Shown here piece after piece: positions 34,384-44,283 of a stretch of DNA of 64,000 nucleotides (positions within the stretch are counted from its first letter, which is position 1; every line of letters begins with the position of its first letter). The stretch spans positions 103,271,908-103,335,907 of the forward strand of contig OX352763.1 in assembly GCA_947095585.1 (NCBI GenBank), in the 5' to 3' direction. The translations under genes were made by a program, and so were the position numbers. The notes beneath the pieces were generated by a model that worked only from the letters and a program-made list of their open reading frames with translations, did not search any database and was not told the origin of the DNA. Origin of the DNA: Nephrocerus scutellatus (lineage: Eukaryota > Arthropoda > Insecta > Diptera > Pipunculidae).

Positions 34384-35536
34384 ATGACATCTTCAAAATG
34401 GAATCCACCTGGGAGATGGTTTCAAACACCTTTTCTTCGCCAGCATCGTAAAACTGAGACTTCACCTGCGAGAAAAAGGGGTCGCCCTAAAAGAACAACA
34501 AAAAAACCAATGGAAAAACGACAAGGTCGTAAGAGAGGAATGAATAGAGCTGCTAGGAATGTATCACATTGCTCTAAAGAGAGAACTAATCCAGAAAACT
34601 ACCAAAAGTATTTCGGAACTGTTACACCACATATATCTCGAAGTTCGGGAAGCGGAAGTATCATCGTGGGCACCACATTGAAGGCCAGTGGGTCTTCGGT
34701 GGCATTGAACGCCACACAGGTCTTTGCTTTATGGTGCCCGTTGAAAAAAGAGATACAGAGTCCCTCCTTCCAATTATAAAGGAGCGGAATCATATCTGAT
34801 TGTTGGAAAGCATACGATTGCCTGGCAGATGAAGGATACATGCACCTGAGAGTCAACCACTCAAAAACTTTTGTTGACCGGGCAACAGGTGCGTGTACCA
34901 AACGTATTGAGGCGTCTTGGGGTGCAACCAAAAGGACAATGAGCTCCTCTGGGCGAAGAAAAAACTTTTTCGCTGGCTGTTTGGCGAAATACATGTTTTT
35001 AAAAATGTGTAGAGTAACCAAAGTGGATCCATTCGTGGAATTCATAAAGGCAGCGGGAAAGTTATACAACCCCTTAGCTCCCAAGCCCCACAATCGTTTA
35101 TTGTTATCAGTGAGTACAAAATTCTTGTTTGTTTTTTTAATGAAATGTTTTCGTCTGCTTTTTGTAGTCATGGACAATCGTGGGCAAGAACCACGTCGCC
35201 GAAGACACGTTAATTTGCAAAACCTGGGTGGTAGGGACGGTCCCACGATAATGGAAGATGAACCCGAAACAGAAACCGAAAGTCACCTGGCCTATGGAAC
35301 AATCATTTATCGATCTTAACTACAATCCATCAAGATCTCCAGATTTGCGTCCGATTTTCCCCTACGATCCCGATAACCTTGCTCCATTTATATCATTGGA
35401 AGCCCATAAATGGGAACAATGTGGAGTCAGACTCCAGCGCATCTAATAAGAAAATGAGAAATTTGATAAAACTTTGGAAAGGATCAGATTAAGTATGTGA
35501 TTTAAGAAAAACGTAATTAAAACAACTTCCTTAACT
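34384..35536 (+). repeat. Array unit 4, long, interrupted by gypsy
   Basis: Carries blocks C and E. The gypsy element inserted at AACT (35,533-35,536) near its 3' end. The remaining bases resume at 41,488 after the duplicated AACT. Reconstructed length is 1163 bp. Confidence 0.9.
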
Positions 35537-36739
35537 TGTAACGAAGTTCCCCTCGTTACAAACCCTATGTCTAAGTTTTCCGCTTGTCCGTCCGGTCATG
35601 TCACTCAGCACATTGGGTTTTGCCTCATAGCATGTACAAATTGCCGATAGCCTGTACAAATTGCCGGCTGCCATATAAAACCATAGGCAGACAACCGCAC
35701 GTGCCGACACAGCGGGTATAGATCATACATGCTGGCAGGCCAAATGCCGATAGCAAGTACAAAGTGCCGACAGCCATATACACACAACATAACGTGTGTA
35801 CCTTACCGGCAGCCACCACAAAGTAGTGGACACCCAACCAAACACGGGTAAATTATTTGCCTTCAAGTGACAAAATTCCCAACGAGTTCTCAAAAAATAT
35901 CAATGAGGTTCGGCAACTTGTGCTCATAAATTTGTCGATTCCGACCACGGGCAAAGTTCTCCACCGAACTCAGCCTAATACATTTTGCGTGCTGAGAGAT
36001 CAGCAAAACATACATTTAATAGACTAGGCGACCGTCTCTAAACCGCGCAATAAATTTCAAAGTGTTCCAAGTCGAACACTTAAATTCATTTTTCCTAGAC
36101 CGGACGACCGTCTATAAACCGCGTCAACCCACCTGTACTGTCGTGTCTTGACCAGAGGCCGTCAGTGTTCCGTTCCTATCTTACACTGTCGTGTCTTGAC
36201 CAGAGGCCGTCAGTGTTCCGTTCCTATCTTACACTGTCGTGTCTTGATCAGAGGCCGTCAGTGTTCCGTCTTTCCGCCGTCCCACTGTCGTGTCTTGACC
36301 AGAGGCCGTCAGTGTTTCCACCGTCCCACTGTCGTGTCTTGGCCAGAGGCCGTCAGTGTTCCTTCCACCTGTACTGTCGTGTCTTGACCAGAGGCCGTCA
36401 GTGTTCCGTCTCTCTCTTCCGCTGTCGTGTCTTGTCCAGAGGCCGTCAGCGTGCCGTACCTCTCTCTCTTCCGCTGTCGTGTCTCGTCCAGAGGCCGTCA
36501 GCGTTCCGTCTCTCTCTCTCTCTGTCGTGTCCTGACCAGGGGCCGTCAGCCATTCGTTATTATATTGGTGATGGTATAGTATGTAAGTTATAAGAAATGT
36601 TTAGTATAGATTAAGGAAACAAAAAAAAAAAAGAATAAATAATAAAAGGAAATAATAAATAAACAATTTGTAACTCGAGACTTATCATTTGGACCCTGGA
36701 AGCCGCTGAGTCATACCTCAGCTGAGAAAACCCGTTACA
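35537..36739 (+). repeat. Gypsy 5' LTR (1203 bp)
   Basis: Starts TGTAACGAAG and ends CCCGTTACA. The first 24 bases form a hairpin (TGTAACGA ... TCGTTACA). A TATAAAA box is at 35,674-35,680, and AATAAA-type signals cluster near 36,630-36,665 before the 3' end. An internal minisatellite occupies 36,138-36,553. At 1.2 kb it is long for a gypsy LTR. Confidence 0.95.
36138..36553 (+). repeat. Minisatellite inside the LTR, nine units
   Basis: 'CTGTCGTGTCTTGACCAGAG' and 'GCCGTCAGTGTTCCGT' recur at 36,138, 36,186, 36,234, 36,285, 36,329, 36,374, 36,422, 36,474 and 36,522 (spacing 44-52 bp). Long open frames here are by-products of the repetition. The same block is in the LTRs at 40,886 and 47,126. 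Confidence 0.95.
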
Positions 36740-36743
36740 AATT

Positions 36744-36761
36744 TGGCGCCCGAGCAGGGAC
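36744..36761 (+). promoter_or_regulatory. Gypsy primer-binding site, tRNA-Lys type
   Basis: TGGCGCCCGAGCAGGGAC lies four bases after the LTR. The tRNA-Lys assignment rests on likeness to known retroelement primer sites. Confidence 0.85.
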
Positions 36762-36812
36762 CTGACTTTTAAAATCATTTAACCGAAGACCGAGAAAGAT
36801 ATACTCGTCAGA

Positions 36813-38031
36813 ATGACCGAAGATCAACCAATTGGTATATACCAGTTGAAAAAGGATGAGTTAGTTGTGGAGTTGAACCGGCGTGGGTTGGACAGCACCG
36901 GTACGATGGACGAACTACGGAAGAGGTTGTCAACCGAGATCAAGAAAAATAAATCTTGCCCAGATCTACGACCGAAAGAATGTTGGCCACCCGAAGTCCA
37001 ACTACAAACGCTACAAGTACCACAAACCTCCCACCGACCGCCGATATCCGAAAGCAAACCCGACAGCAAACCAGATCAGGCTAACGTACCCAGTCAAACA
37101 ACTATATCCGGCATATTCCCTACCGCTCGTCTACCACTTGCTGCACCAACCGTTTATCCATCACATACACCGTCCGATGCCGATGTGATGGACAAGGTAC
37201 GTAAGTGGAACGTCCGATACGATGGAAACAGTAACCCACTGGAGTTCCTAGAGCGGATAGAAGAGTTGGCCGATTGCTACCAACTGCCATTGAATAGAGT
37301 AGTAAGAACGCTACCCGAACTGCTGAAAACTTCTGCGTTAGCGTGGTATCGAAATAACCGAGAGTTCATTACCACCTGGGACGAATTCAGCCGAGAGTTG
37401 CGTCAGTTCTTCCTTCCGAGACGATATAACACACAGCTGTTAGACAGAATAAGAAGCCGCACCCAAATGGCCCGAGAAAAGGGGAAAGAATACATCACCG
37501 CCATTCAAACCCTGATGAGGTGGCAGGTTTCCCTGAGTGCAGACGAGAGACTTGATCGCATTTACGACAATCTCCGACCGGAATATCGATATTATATAAA
37601 ACGGGGGGAATTCGTCACCCTGGCTGAATTAACCGCACTGGTAGAAGACTTTGAGCTCTTGCAAGGCGAATTACCGGTATCACGCCCTACCGCTCCGCAG
37701 ACTAGACGTACAATCATACCGAAATACCGCTCCACCGAACCGAAGCAATGGCCCCCCGTACCCTCCGACAGGGCCAATTACACGCAGGCTGACCGAAGGT
37801 CAAGAGCCACCATTTAACACCGCACCGCCGCCAGTCCGACCGCTCCAACCAACACCCACCTACAACAGAGAAAGTTGTTGTTGGTCCTGCGGACAACCAG
37901 GGCATACTAGACGCGTATGCCAAAACCGCAGAGTATTTTGCTCGCATTGTAGCACCGAAGGCGTTCAGAGCCGACACTGCAAATGCCAGGCGGGAAACGC
38001 CAACGGAACGTCCAACACCGTGAGACAATAG
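36813..38031 (+). pseudogene. Gypsy gag with SAP-like N-terminus, frame-shifted
   Basis: Gag forms the particle that packs element RNA. From ATG 36,813 the protein opens with a SAP-like helix pair ('LKKDELVVELNRRGLDSTG', then 'MDELRKRLS'), a fold known for DNA binding. A Pro-rich linker follows, then the capsid-like gag core ('WYRNNREFITTWDEFSRELR' near 37,345, 'DNLRPEYRYYI' near 37,567). At 37,707 five bases (CGATC) present in the second copy are missing, so the frame ends at 37,817. The nucleocapsid zinc knuckle CWSCGQPGHTRRVC (37,879-37,920) and a second Cys/His-rich stretch lie in the shifted frame to 38,031. In the second copy (43,702-44,271) the two parts are in one frame. Confidence 0.85.
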
Positions 38032-38043
38032 ACGTTCCTCTAG

Positions 38044-39864
38044 TATGTCGCTCGATTTGTTCGACGCTGTCAGACTTGCGTCCAGTACAAAGTCCCCGCC
38101 ACAAAACCCGCCGGCAGGATGCATATGACCCCCACCGAACAGCCCTGGGAGGTAGTCTGTTCGGACTTCATTGGTCCATTGCCCCGGTCCGCGAAAGGCA
38201 ACACCGTCATATTGGTGTTTCACGATAAATTCACCAAATGGACCGAGTTCTTGGCTCTCCGAGATGCGACAACTCCAGCGCTAATTAAAGGATTTAAAGA
38301 GAGAATTTTAAGTCGATATGGGTGTCCCAAGAAGTTAGTTACCGACAATGGCCCTCAGTATAGGAGCAAACCATTTCAGACCCTACTGAACGAACTACAT
38401 ATCGAGCAACGTTTCACCCCTCCGTACACACCACAGGCCAATCCGACCGAACGCGTGAATAGGGTCATAAAAACTATGGTCGCCCAGTATGTCCAGAACG
38501 ACCACCGCCGATGGGATGAACACCTACCAGAGTTCATGTTAGCTATAAACACCAGTCAACACGAATCCACCGGTTACACCGCCGCCTACCTGAATTACGG
38601 TAGAGAACTCCGCCTTCCAAATACGCCAGCTATCAAACTAAATACCCCGCCAACCACCACCGAGAGAATCACCGCACTCAACGACATACTGGCGCTGGTA
38701 CGAATCAACATGGCCAAAGCTTTCGGAAAACAAAAACGGTATTATGATTTACGACGTCGACCATGGGCACCCGACATAGGAGAGATGGTATATCTCCGCC
38801 ACCGACCACTCTCCTCTGCTGTCAACAAATTTTCAGCAAAATTAGCCCCCCGCTACATAGGACCATTCCGAATCACCAAAAAACTGTCACCCGTTATCTA
38901 TAAACTCCAAGGGTCAGAAAGAGAAGTGATTACCGCTCACGTAAAGGACCTAAAAAGAGATGAGAATATAGGCCACCCAGACATTTCCGAGGCAACCAGT
39001 ATAAATACAACCGACGGTCAGCAACTTAGATCAGTCTCAGTCAGAATGTCGAAGCAATCGGTCGTTAAGTTTACCGAGCCACAGGCTGACCCAAGTACTA
39101 GGCGCAGGACAAAGCCGACCCCATTGGCACCACCAGTACAGCAGACAACAACCGGAGTGCTGCGAACTCGCATCTTTCGACGCAAACCTCCCCCCGCCAA
39201 CCGACCGCTCAGCGCCGTGGAGGTAGCCAACCTTTGCCGAGTCGTCAGGAAGAAAAGGGAAGAGAGCACTACCAACCAAGCACCCGTCACCGAGCACGCA
39301 ATAACCCGAACCAAATCCCCGATCACAATCAGAACGGTATCTCGATTTATACCCCCGGGCAACAGCAGCGCCTACACATCCAGGCCAATCGAGGACGCTG
39401 CCTTCCCGGCAAACCTAGTGGCCACAACATCTCAGGCTGCACGTGTACGCCGCATCACAACCACGGCTAGAACCGCCACAGCTCCCCGAGTGGCCCACAC
39501 CTCCACAGTGGTCGCCCCTACCAGCAGTACCGGCACCATAGCGGGAAAAACTACCGGGAGCGTCAGTACGGCCAAAGGTACTGTTCCTGTCAAAATAACC
39601 GAACCTGAACCACAAATGGACGCCGGTCCTTCCAGCCAGTCCGTCGCACAACAAACCCCGACTAAGCCGATGGAGTTCCAAGGAGAATTTCTCGGCATCC
39701 GAATTCCGAATTCAACCAAAACAAAGTTCCGGTTACGAGGACCCCAAGGGTACATATACGGCCGACGCATCCGCAACGGCAGTATATATTTGAAGGGCCC
39801 GACCCGAGCTATTATAGTCAAGGATGGCCAAGTACAAGCGGCCGAAAAGAATAATTTAAATTAA
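38044..39864 (+). pseudogene. Gypsy integrase (N-truncated) with long C-terminal tail
   Basis: Integrase joins the DNA copy to the chromosome. The readable frame begins at 38,044 with only the Cys-Cys half of the zinc finger ('RRCQTCVQYK'; Cys codons 38,068 and 38,077); the His half is deleted. ATG 38,119 is the first available start. Catalytic residues are intact: Asp in 'CSDFIGP' (38,164), Asp in 'TDNGPQYRS' (38,344) and Glu in 'ANPTERVNR' (38,449). A GPY/F module ('KFSAKLAPRYIGPF', about 38,827) follows. Then comes an unusually long tail of roughly 290 residues, Thr/Pro/Arg-rich, ending in a compact segment with 'GEFLGIRIP' and 'GPQGYIYGRRI'. No frame lesion is seen from 38,119 to 39,864, but the enzyme lacks its N-terminal domain. 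Confidence 0.85.
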
Positions 39865-39872
39865 GATATATG

Positions 39873-40060
39873 GCCGAATAACAAAAAAAAAAAATAATAA
39901 AATAAAAGATGGACCGTTATTCGGCAGACAGTCCACACGTAATTATAAGGAAATAAGTTTTTATAACCGGATAACCAAAAAAAAAAAAAATATAATAAAA
40001 TCAAAGATGGACGGTTATTCGGCGAAGGTCCACACAATATTTTCTTTCTCATATAATAAT
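39873..40060 (+). repeat. Duplicated hairpins downstream of integrase
   Basis: GCCGAATAAC (39,873-39,882) pairs with GTTATTCGGC (39,916-39,925) around an A-rich loop. A second, diverged copy follows ('CCGGATAACC' near 39,968 and 'GGTTATTCGGC' near 40,012) with the same 'AAAGATGGAC' word. These lie in the element's untranslated 3' region and could be RNA packaging or stability structures. Confidence 0.75.
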
Positions 40061-40270
40061 ATCAATTCAATTATAAGAAATCGTTATTAGATTGTAAGAA
40101 AATCCTGTATTTCAAATTAAAATTATCGTTAAGAAAATCGTTATGAAGTGAATTGTAGAAAAACCTTTATTTAAAAATGAATTACATTTAAGTTTTGACT
40201 GAAAATGAAATAGTAGTACCGCTAGAACCTCGTCCACCGGCCCCGTACCCGTAGAACTATCCACCCCCCG

Positions 40271-40284
40271 AAGTAAGAGGGGAA
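40271..40284 (+). promoter_or_regulatory. Polypurine tract
   Basis: AAGTAAGAGGGGAA directly before the 3' LTR, the expected plus-strand primer. Confidence 0.75.
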
Positions 40285-41487
40285 TGTAACGAAGTTCCCC
40301 TCGTTACAAACCCTATGTCTAAGTTTTCCGCTTGTCCGTCCGGTCATGTCACTCAGCACATTGGGTTTTGCCTCATAGCATGTACAAATTGCCGATAGCC
40401 TGTACAAATTGCCGGCTGCCATATAAAACCATAGGCAGACAACCGCACGTGCCGACACAGCGGGTATAGATCATACATGCTGGCAGGCCAAATGCCGATA
40501 GCAAGTACAAAGTGCCGACAGCCATATACACACAACATAACGTGTGTACCTTACCGGCAGCCACCACAAAGTAGTGGACACCCAACCAAACACGGGTAAA
40601 TTATTTGCCTTCAAGTGACAAAATTCCCAACGAGTTCTCAAAAAATATCAATGAGGTTCGGCAACTTGTGCTCATAAATTTGTCGATTCCGACCACGGGC
40701 AAAGTTCTCCACCGAACTCAGCCTAATACATTTTGCGTGCTGAGAGATCAGCAAAACATACATTTAATAGACTAGGCGACCGTCTCTAAACCGCGCAATA
40801 AATTTCAAAGTGTTCCAAGTCGAACACTTAAATTCATTTTTCCTAGACCGGACGACCGTCTATAAACCGCGTCAACCCACCTGTACTGTCGTGTCTTGAC
40901 CAGAGGCCGTCAGTGTTCCGTTCCTATCTTACACTGTCGTGTCTTGACCAGAGGCCGTCAGTGTTCCGTTCCTATCTTACACTGTCGTGTCTTGATCAGA
41001 GGCCGTCAGTGTTCCGTCTTTCCGCCGTCCCACTGTCGTGTCTTGACCAGAGGCCGTCAGTGTTTCCACCGTCCCACTGTCGTGTCTTGGCCAGAGGCCG
41101 TCAGTGTTCCTTCCACCTGTACTGTCGTGTCTTGACCAGAGGCCGTCAGTGTTCCGTCTCTCTCTTCCGCTGTCGTGTCTTGTCCAGAGGCCGTCAGCGT
41201 GCCGTACCTCTCTCTCTTCCGCTGTCGTGTCTCGTCCAGAGGCCGTCAGCGTTCCGTCTCTCTCTCTCTCTGTCGTGTCCTGACCAGGGGCCGTCAGCCA
41301 TTCGTTATTATATTGGTGATGGTATAGTATGTAAGTTATAAGAAATGTTTAGTATAGATTAAGGAAACAAAAAAAAAAAAGAATAAATAATAAAAGGAAA
41401 TAATAAATAAACAATTTGTAACTCGAGACTTATCATTTGGACCCTGGAAGCCGCTGAGTCATACCTCAGCTGAGAAAACCCGTTACA
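40285..41487 (+). repeat. Gypsy 3' LTR (1203 bp)
   Basis: Same length and, on reading, the same sequence as the 5' LTR. It is followed by the AACT target copy and the continuation of array unit 4. Confidence 0.95.
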
Positions 41488-41501
41488 AACTTAGTAGAAG
41501 A

Positions 41502-42322
41502 ATGACATCTTCAAAATGGAATCCACCTGGGAGATGGTTTCAAACACCTTTTCTTCGCCAGCATCGTAAAACTGAGACTTCACCTGCGAGAAAAAGGGGT
41601 CGCCCTAAAAGAACAACAAAAAAACCATTGGAAAAACGACAAGGTCCTAAGAGAGGAATGAATAGCGCTGCTAGGAATGTATCACATTGCTCTAAAGAGA
41701 GAACTAATCCAGAAAACTACCAAAAGTATTTCGGAACTGTTACACCACATATATATATCTCGAAGTTCGGGAAGCGGAAGTATCATCGTGGGCACCACAT
41801 TGAAGGCCAGTGGGTCTGCGCATACGATTGCCTGGCAGATGAAGGATACACGCACCTGAGAGTCAACCACTCAAAAACTTTGGTTGACCGGGCAACAGGT
41901 GCGTGTACCAAACGTAGTGAGGCGTCTTGGGGTGCAGCCAAAAGGACAATGAGCTCCCCTGGGCGACCACGTCGCCGAAGACACGTTAATTTGCAAAACC
42001 TGGGTGGTAGGGACGGTCCCACGATAATGGAAGATGAACCCGAAACAGAAACCGAAAGTCACCTGGCCTATGGAACAATCATTTATCGATCTTAGCTACA
42101 ATCCATCAAGATCTCCAGATTTGCGTCCGATTTTCCCGTACGATCCCGATAACCTTGCTCCATTTATATAATTGAAAGCCCATAAATGGGAACAATGTGG
42201 AGTCAGACTCCAGCGCATTTAATAAAAAAATGAGAAATTTGATAAAACTTTGGAAAGGATCAGATTAAGTATGTGATTTAAGAAAAACGTAATTAAAACA
42301 ACTTCCTTAACTTAGTAGAAGA
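41502..42322 (+). repeat. Array unit 5, short (821 bp), open 197-codon frame
   Basis: Has four extra bases in the AT-run, so AT-hook, DDE-start, 'CLADEGYTHLRV' and Arg-rich block F read as one 197-codon frame (41,502-42,095). Block G is broken by a TAA ('TTTATATAATTG'). The first DDE acidic residue is absent (Ile-Tyr-Ile-Ser where the family has Ile-Asp-Glu-Ser). Confidence 0.9.
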
Positions 42323-43139
42323 ATGACATCTTCAAAATGGAATCCACCTGGGAGATGGTTTCAAACACCTTTTCTTCGCCAGCATCGTAAAACTGAGACT
42401 TCACCTGCGAGAAAAAGGGGTCGCCCTAAAAGAACAACAAAAAAACCATTGGAAAAACGACAAGGTCGTAAGAGAGGAATGAATAGCGCTGCTAGGAATG
42501 TATCACATTGCTCTAAAGAGAGAAAGAATCCAGAAAACTACCAAAAGTATTTCGGAACTGTTACACCACATATATCTCGAAGTTCGGGAAGCGGAAGTAT
42601 CATCGTGGGCACCACATTGAAGGCCAGTGGGTCTGCGCATACGATTGCCTGGCAGATGAAGGATACACGCACCTGAGAGTCAACCACTCAAAAACTTTGG
42701 TTGACCGGGCAACAGGTGTGTGTACCAAACGTATTGAGGCGTCTTGGGGTGCAGCCAAAAGGACAATGAGCTCCCCTGGGCGACCACGTCGCCGAAGACA
42801 CGTTAATTTGCAAAACCTGGGTGGTAGGGACGGTCCCACGATAATGGAAGATGAACCCGAAACAGAAACCGAAAGTCACCTGGCCTATGGAACAATCATT
42901 TATCGATCTTAACTACAATCCATCAAGATCTCCAGATTTGCGTCCGATTTTCCCGTACGATCCCGATAACCTTGCTCCATTTATATCATTGGAAGCCCAT
43001 AAATGGGAACAATGTGGAGTCAGACTCCAGCGCATTTAATAAAAAAATGAGAAATTTGATAAAACTTTGGAAAGGATCAGATTAAGTATGTGATTTAAGA
43101 AAAACGTAATTCAAACAACTTCCTTAACTTAGTAGAAGA
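42323..43139 (+). repeat. Array unit 6, short (817 bp)
   Basis: Standard short AT-run, so frames A and D are out of register. Carries the private variant 'GAAAGAATCC'. Confidence 0.85.
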
Positions 43140-43660
43140 ATGACATCTTCAAAATGGAATCCACCTGGGAGATGGTTTCAGTCACCTTTTCTTCGCCAGC
43201 ATCGTAAAACTGAGACTTCACCTGCGAGAAAAAGGGGTCGCCCTAAAAGAACAACAAAAAAAACCATTGGAAAAACGACAAGGTCGTAAGAGAGGAATGA
43301 ATAGCGCTGCTAGGAATGTATCACATTGCTCTAAAGAGAGAACTAATCCAGAAAACTACCAAAAGTATTTCGGAACTGTTACACCACATATATCTCGAAG
43401 TTCGGGAAGCGGAAGTATCATCGTGGGCACCACATTGAAGGCCAGTGGGCCTTCGTTGGCATTGAACGCCACACAGGTCTTTGCTTTATGGTGCCCGTTG
43501 AAAAAAGAGATACAGAGTCCCTCCTTCCAATTATAAAGGAGCGGAATCATATCTGATTGTTGGAAAGCATACGATTGCCTGGCAGATGAAGGATACACGC
43601 ACCTGAGAGTCAACCACTCAAAAACTTTTGTTGACCGGGCAACAGGTGCGTGTACCAAAC
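43140..43660 (+). repeat. Array unit 7, long type, cut by duplication junction
   Basis: An eighth A in the AACAAC(A)n run shifts the MTSSK frame. It contains block C, then ends in block D at the join to gag. Confidence 0.85.
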
Positions 43661-43701
43661 CAAACACACAGCTGTTAGACAGAATAAGAAGCCGCACCCA
43701 A

Positions 43702-44271
43702 ATGGCCCGAGAAAAGGGGAAAGAATACATCACCGCCATTCAAACCCTGATGAGGTGGCAGGTTTCCCTGAGTGCAGACGAGAGACTTGATCGCATTTAC
43801 GACAATCTCCGACCGGAATATCGATATTATATAAAACGGGGGGAATTCGTCACCCTGGCTGAATTAACCGCACTGGTAGAAGACTTTGAGCTCTTGCAAG
43901 GCGAATTACCGGTATCACGCCCTACCGCTCCGCAGACTAGACCGATCGTACAATCATACCGAAATACCGCTCCACCGAACCGAAGCAATGGCCCCCCGTA
44001 CCCTCCGACAGGGCCAATTACACGCAGGCTGACCGAAGGTCAAGAGCCACCATTTAACACCGCACCGCCGCCAGTCCGACCGCTCCAACCAACACCCACC
44101 TACAACAGAGAAAGTTGTTGTTGGTCCTGCGGACAACCAGGGCATACTAGACGCGTATGCCAAAACCGCAGAGTATTTTGCTCGCATTGTAGCACCGAAG
44201 GCGTTCAGAGCCGACACTGCAAATGCCAGGCGGGAAACGCCAACGGAACGTCCAACACCGTGAGACAATAG
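43702..44271 (+). pseudogene. Gypsy gag 3' half, copy B (frame intact)
   Basis: 5'-truncated gag in the duplicated block; ATG 43,702 is internal. The extra CGATC near 43,943 keeps capsid and the zinc knuckle (44,119-44,160) in one frame to the stop at 44,271. It therefore shows the likely original reading that copy A has lost. There is no promoter or 5' LTR in front. Confidence 0.85.
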
Positions 44272-44283
44272 ACGTTCCTCTAG

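Larger units (their letters stand above)
35537..41487 (+). mobile_element. Ty3/gypsy element, recent, gag plus truncated integrase only
   Basis: A 5951-bp element with two 1203-bp LTRs that look identical by eye, flanked by AACT duplications (35,533-35,536 and 41,488-41,491). It carries a primer site, a gag gene, a fragment of integrase and a polypurine tract. Protease, reverse transcriptase, RNase H and the first half of the integrase zinc finger are missing, deleted near 38,031-38,044. The same junction is in the second copy at 44.27-44.28 kb. Because LTRs are made identical at insertion, the already deleted form probably moved recently using proteins from a complete relative. Related LTRs occur at 12,481 and 63,831. 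Confidence 0.9.
37428..43660 (+). repeat. Tandem segmental duplication, copy A
   Basis: Runs from mid-gag through integrase, the 3' LTR and array units 5, 6 and part of 7. It is followed by two extra bases (CA) and then copy B. The only difference I noticed is the 5-bp CGATC missing from copy A at 37,707. Confidence 0.9.

Noticed and set aside
34599..35246. Minus-strand frames of 142-228 codons in long array units (also 50,730, 55,824, 58,811)
   Set aside because: They lie antisense to the DDE motifs, which are clear on the plus strand. Open by codon-usage shadow.
36165..36593. 142-codon open frame with repeated 'LSCLDQRPSVF', also at 40,913 and 47,153
   Set aside because: It is a translation of the LTR minisatellite; the repeat length keeps it open. 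No gene signal.
37714..38223. Minus-strand 169-codon frame over gypsy gag/integrase (and 43,954-44,463)
   Set aside because: Antisense shadow of zinc knuckle and integrase codons in GC-richer DNA.
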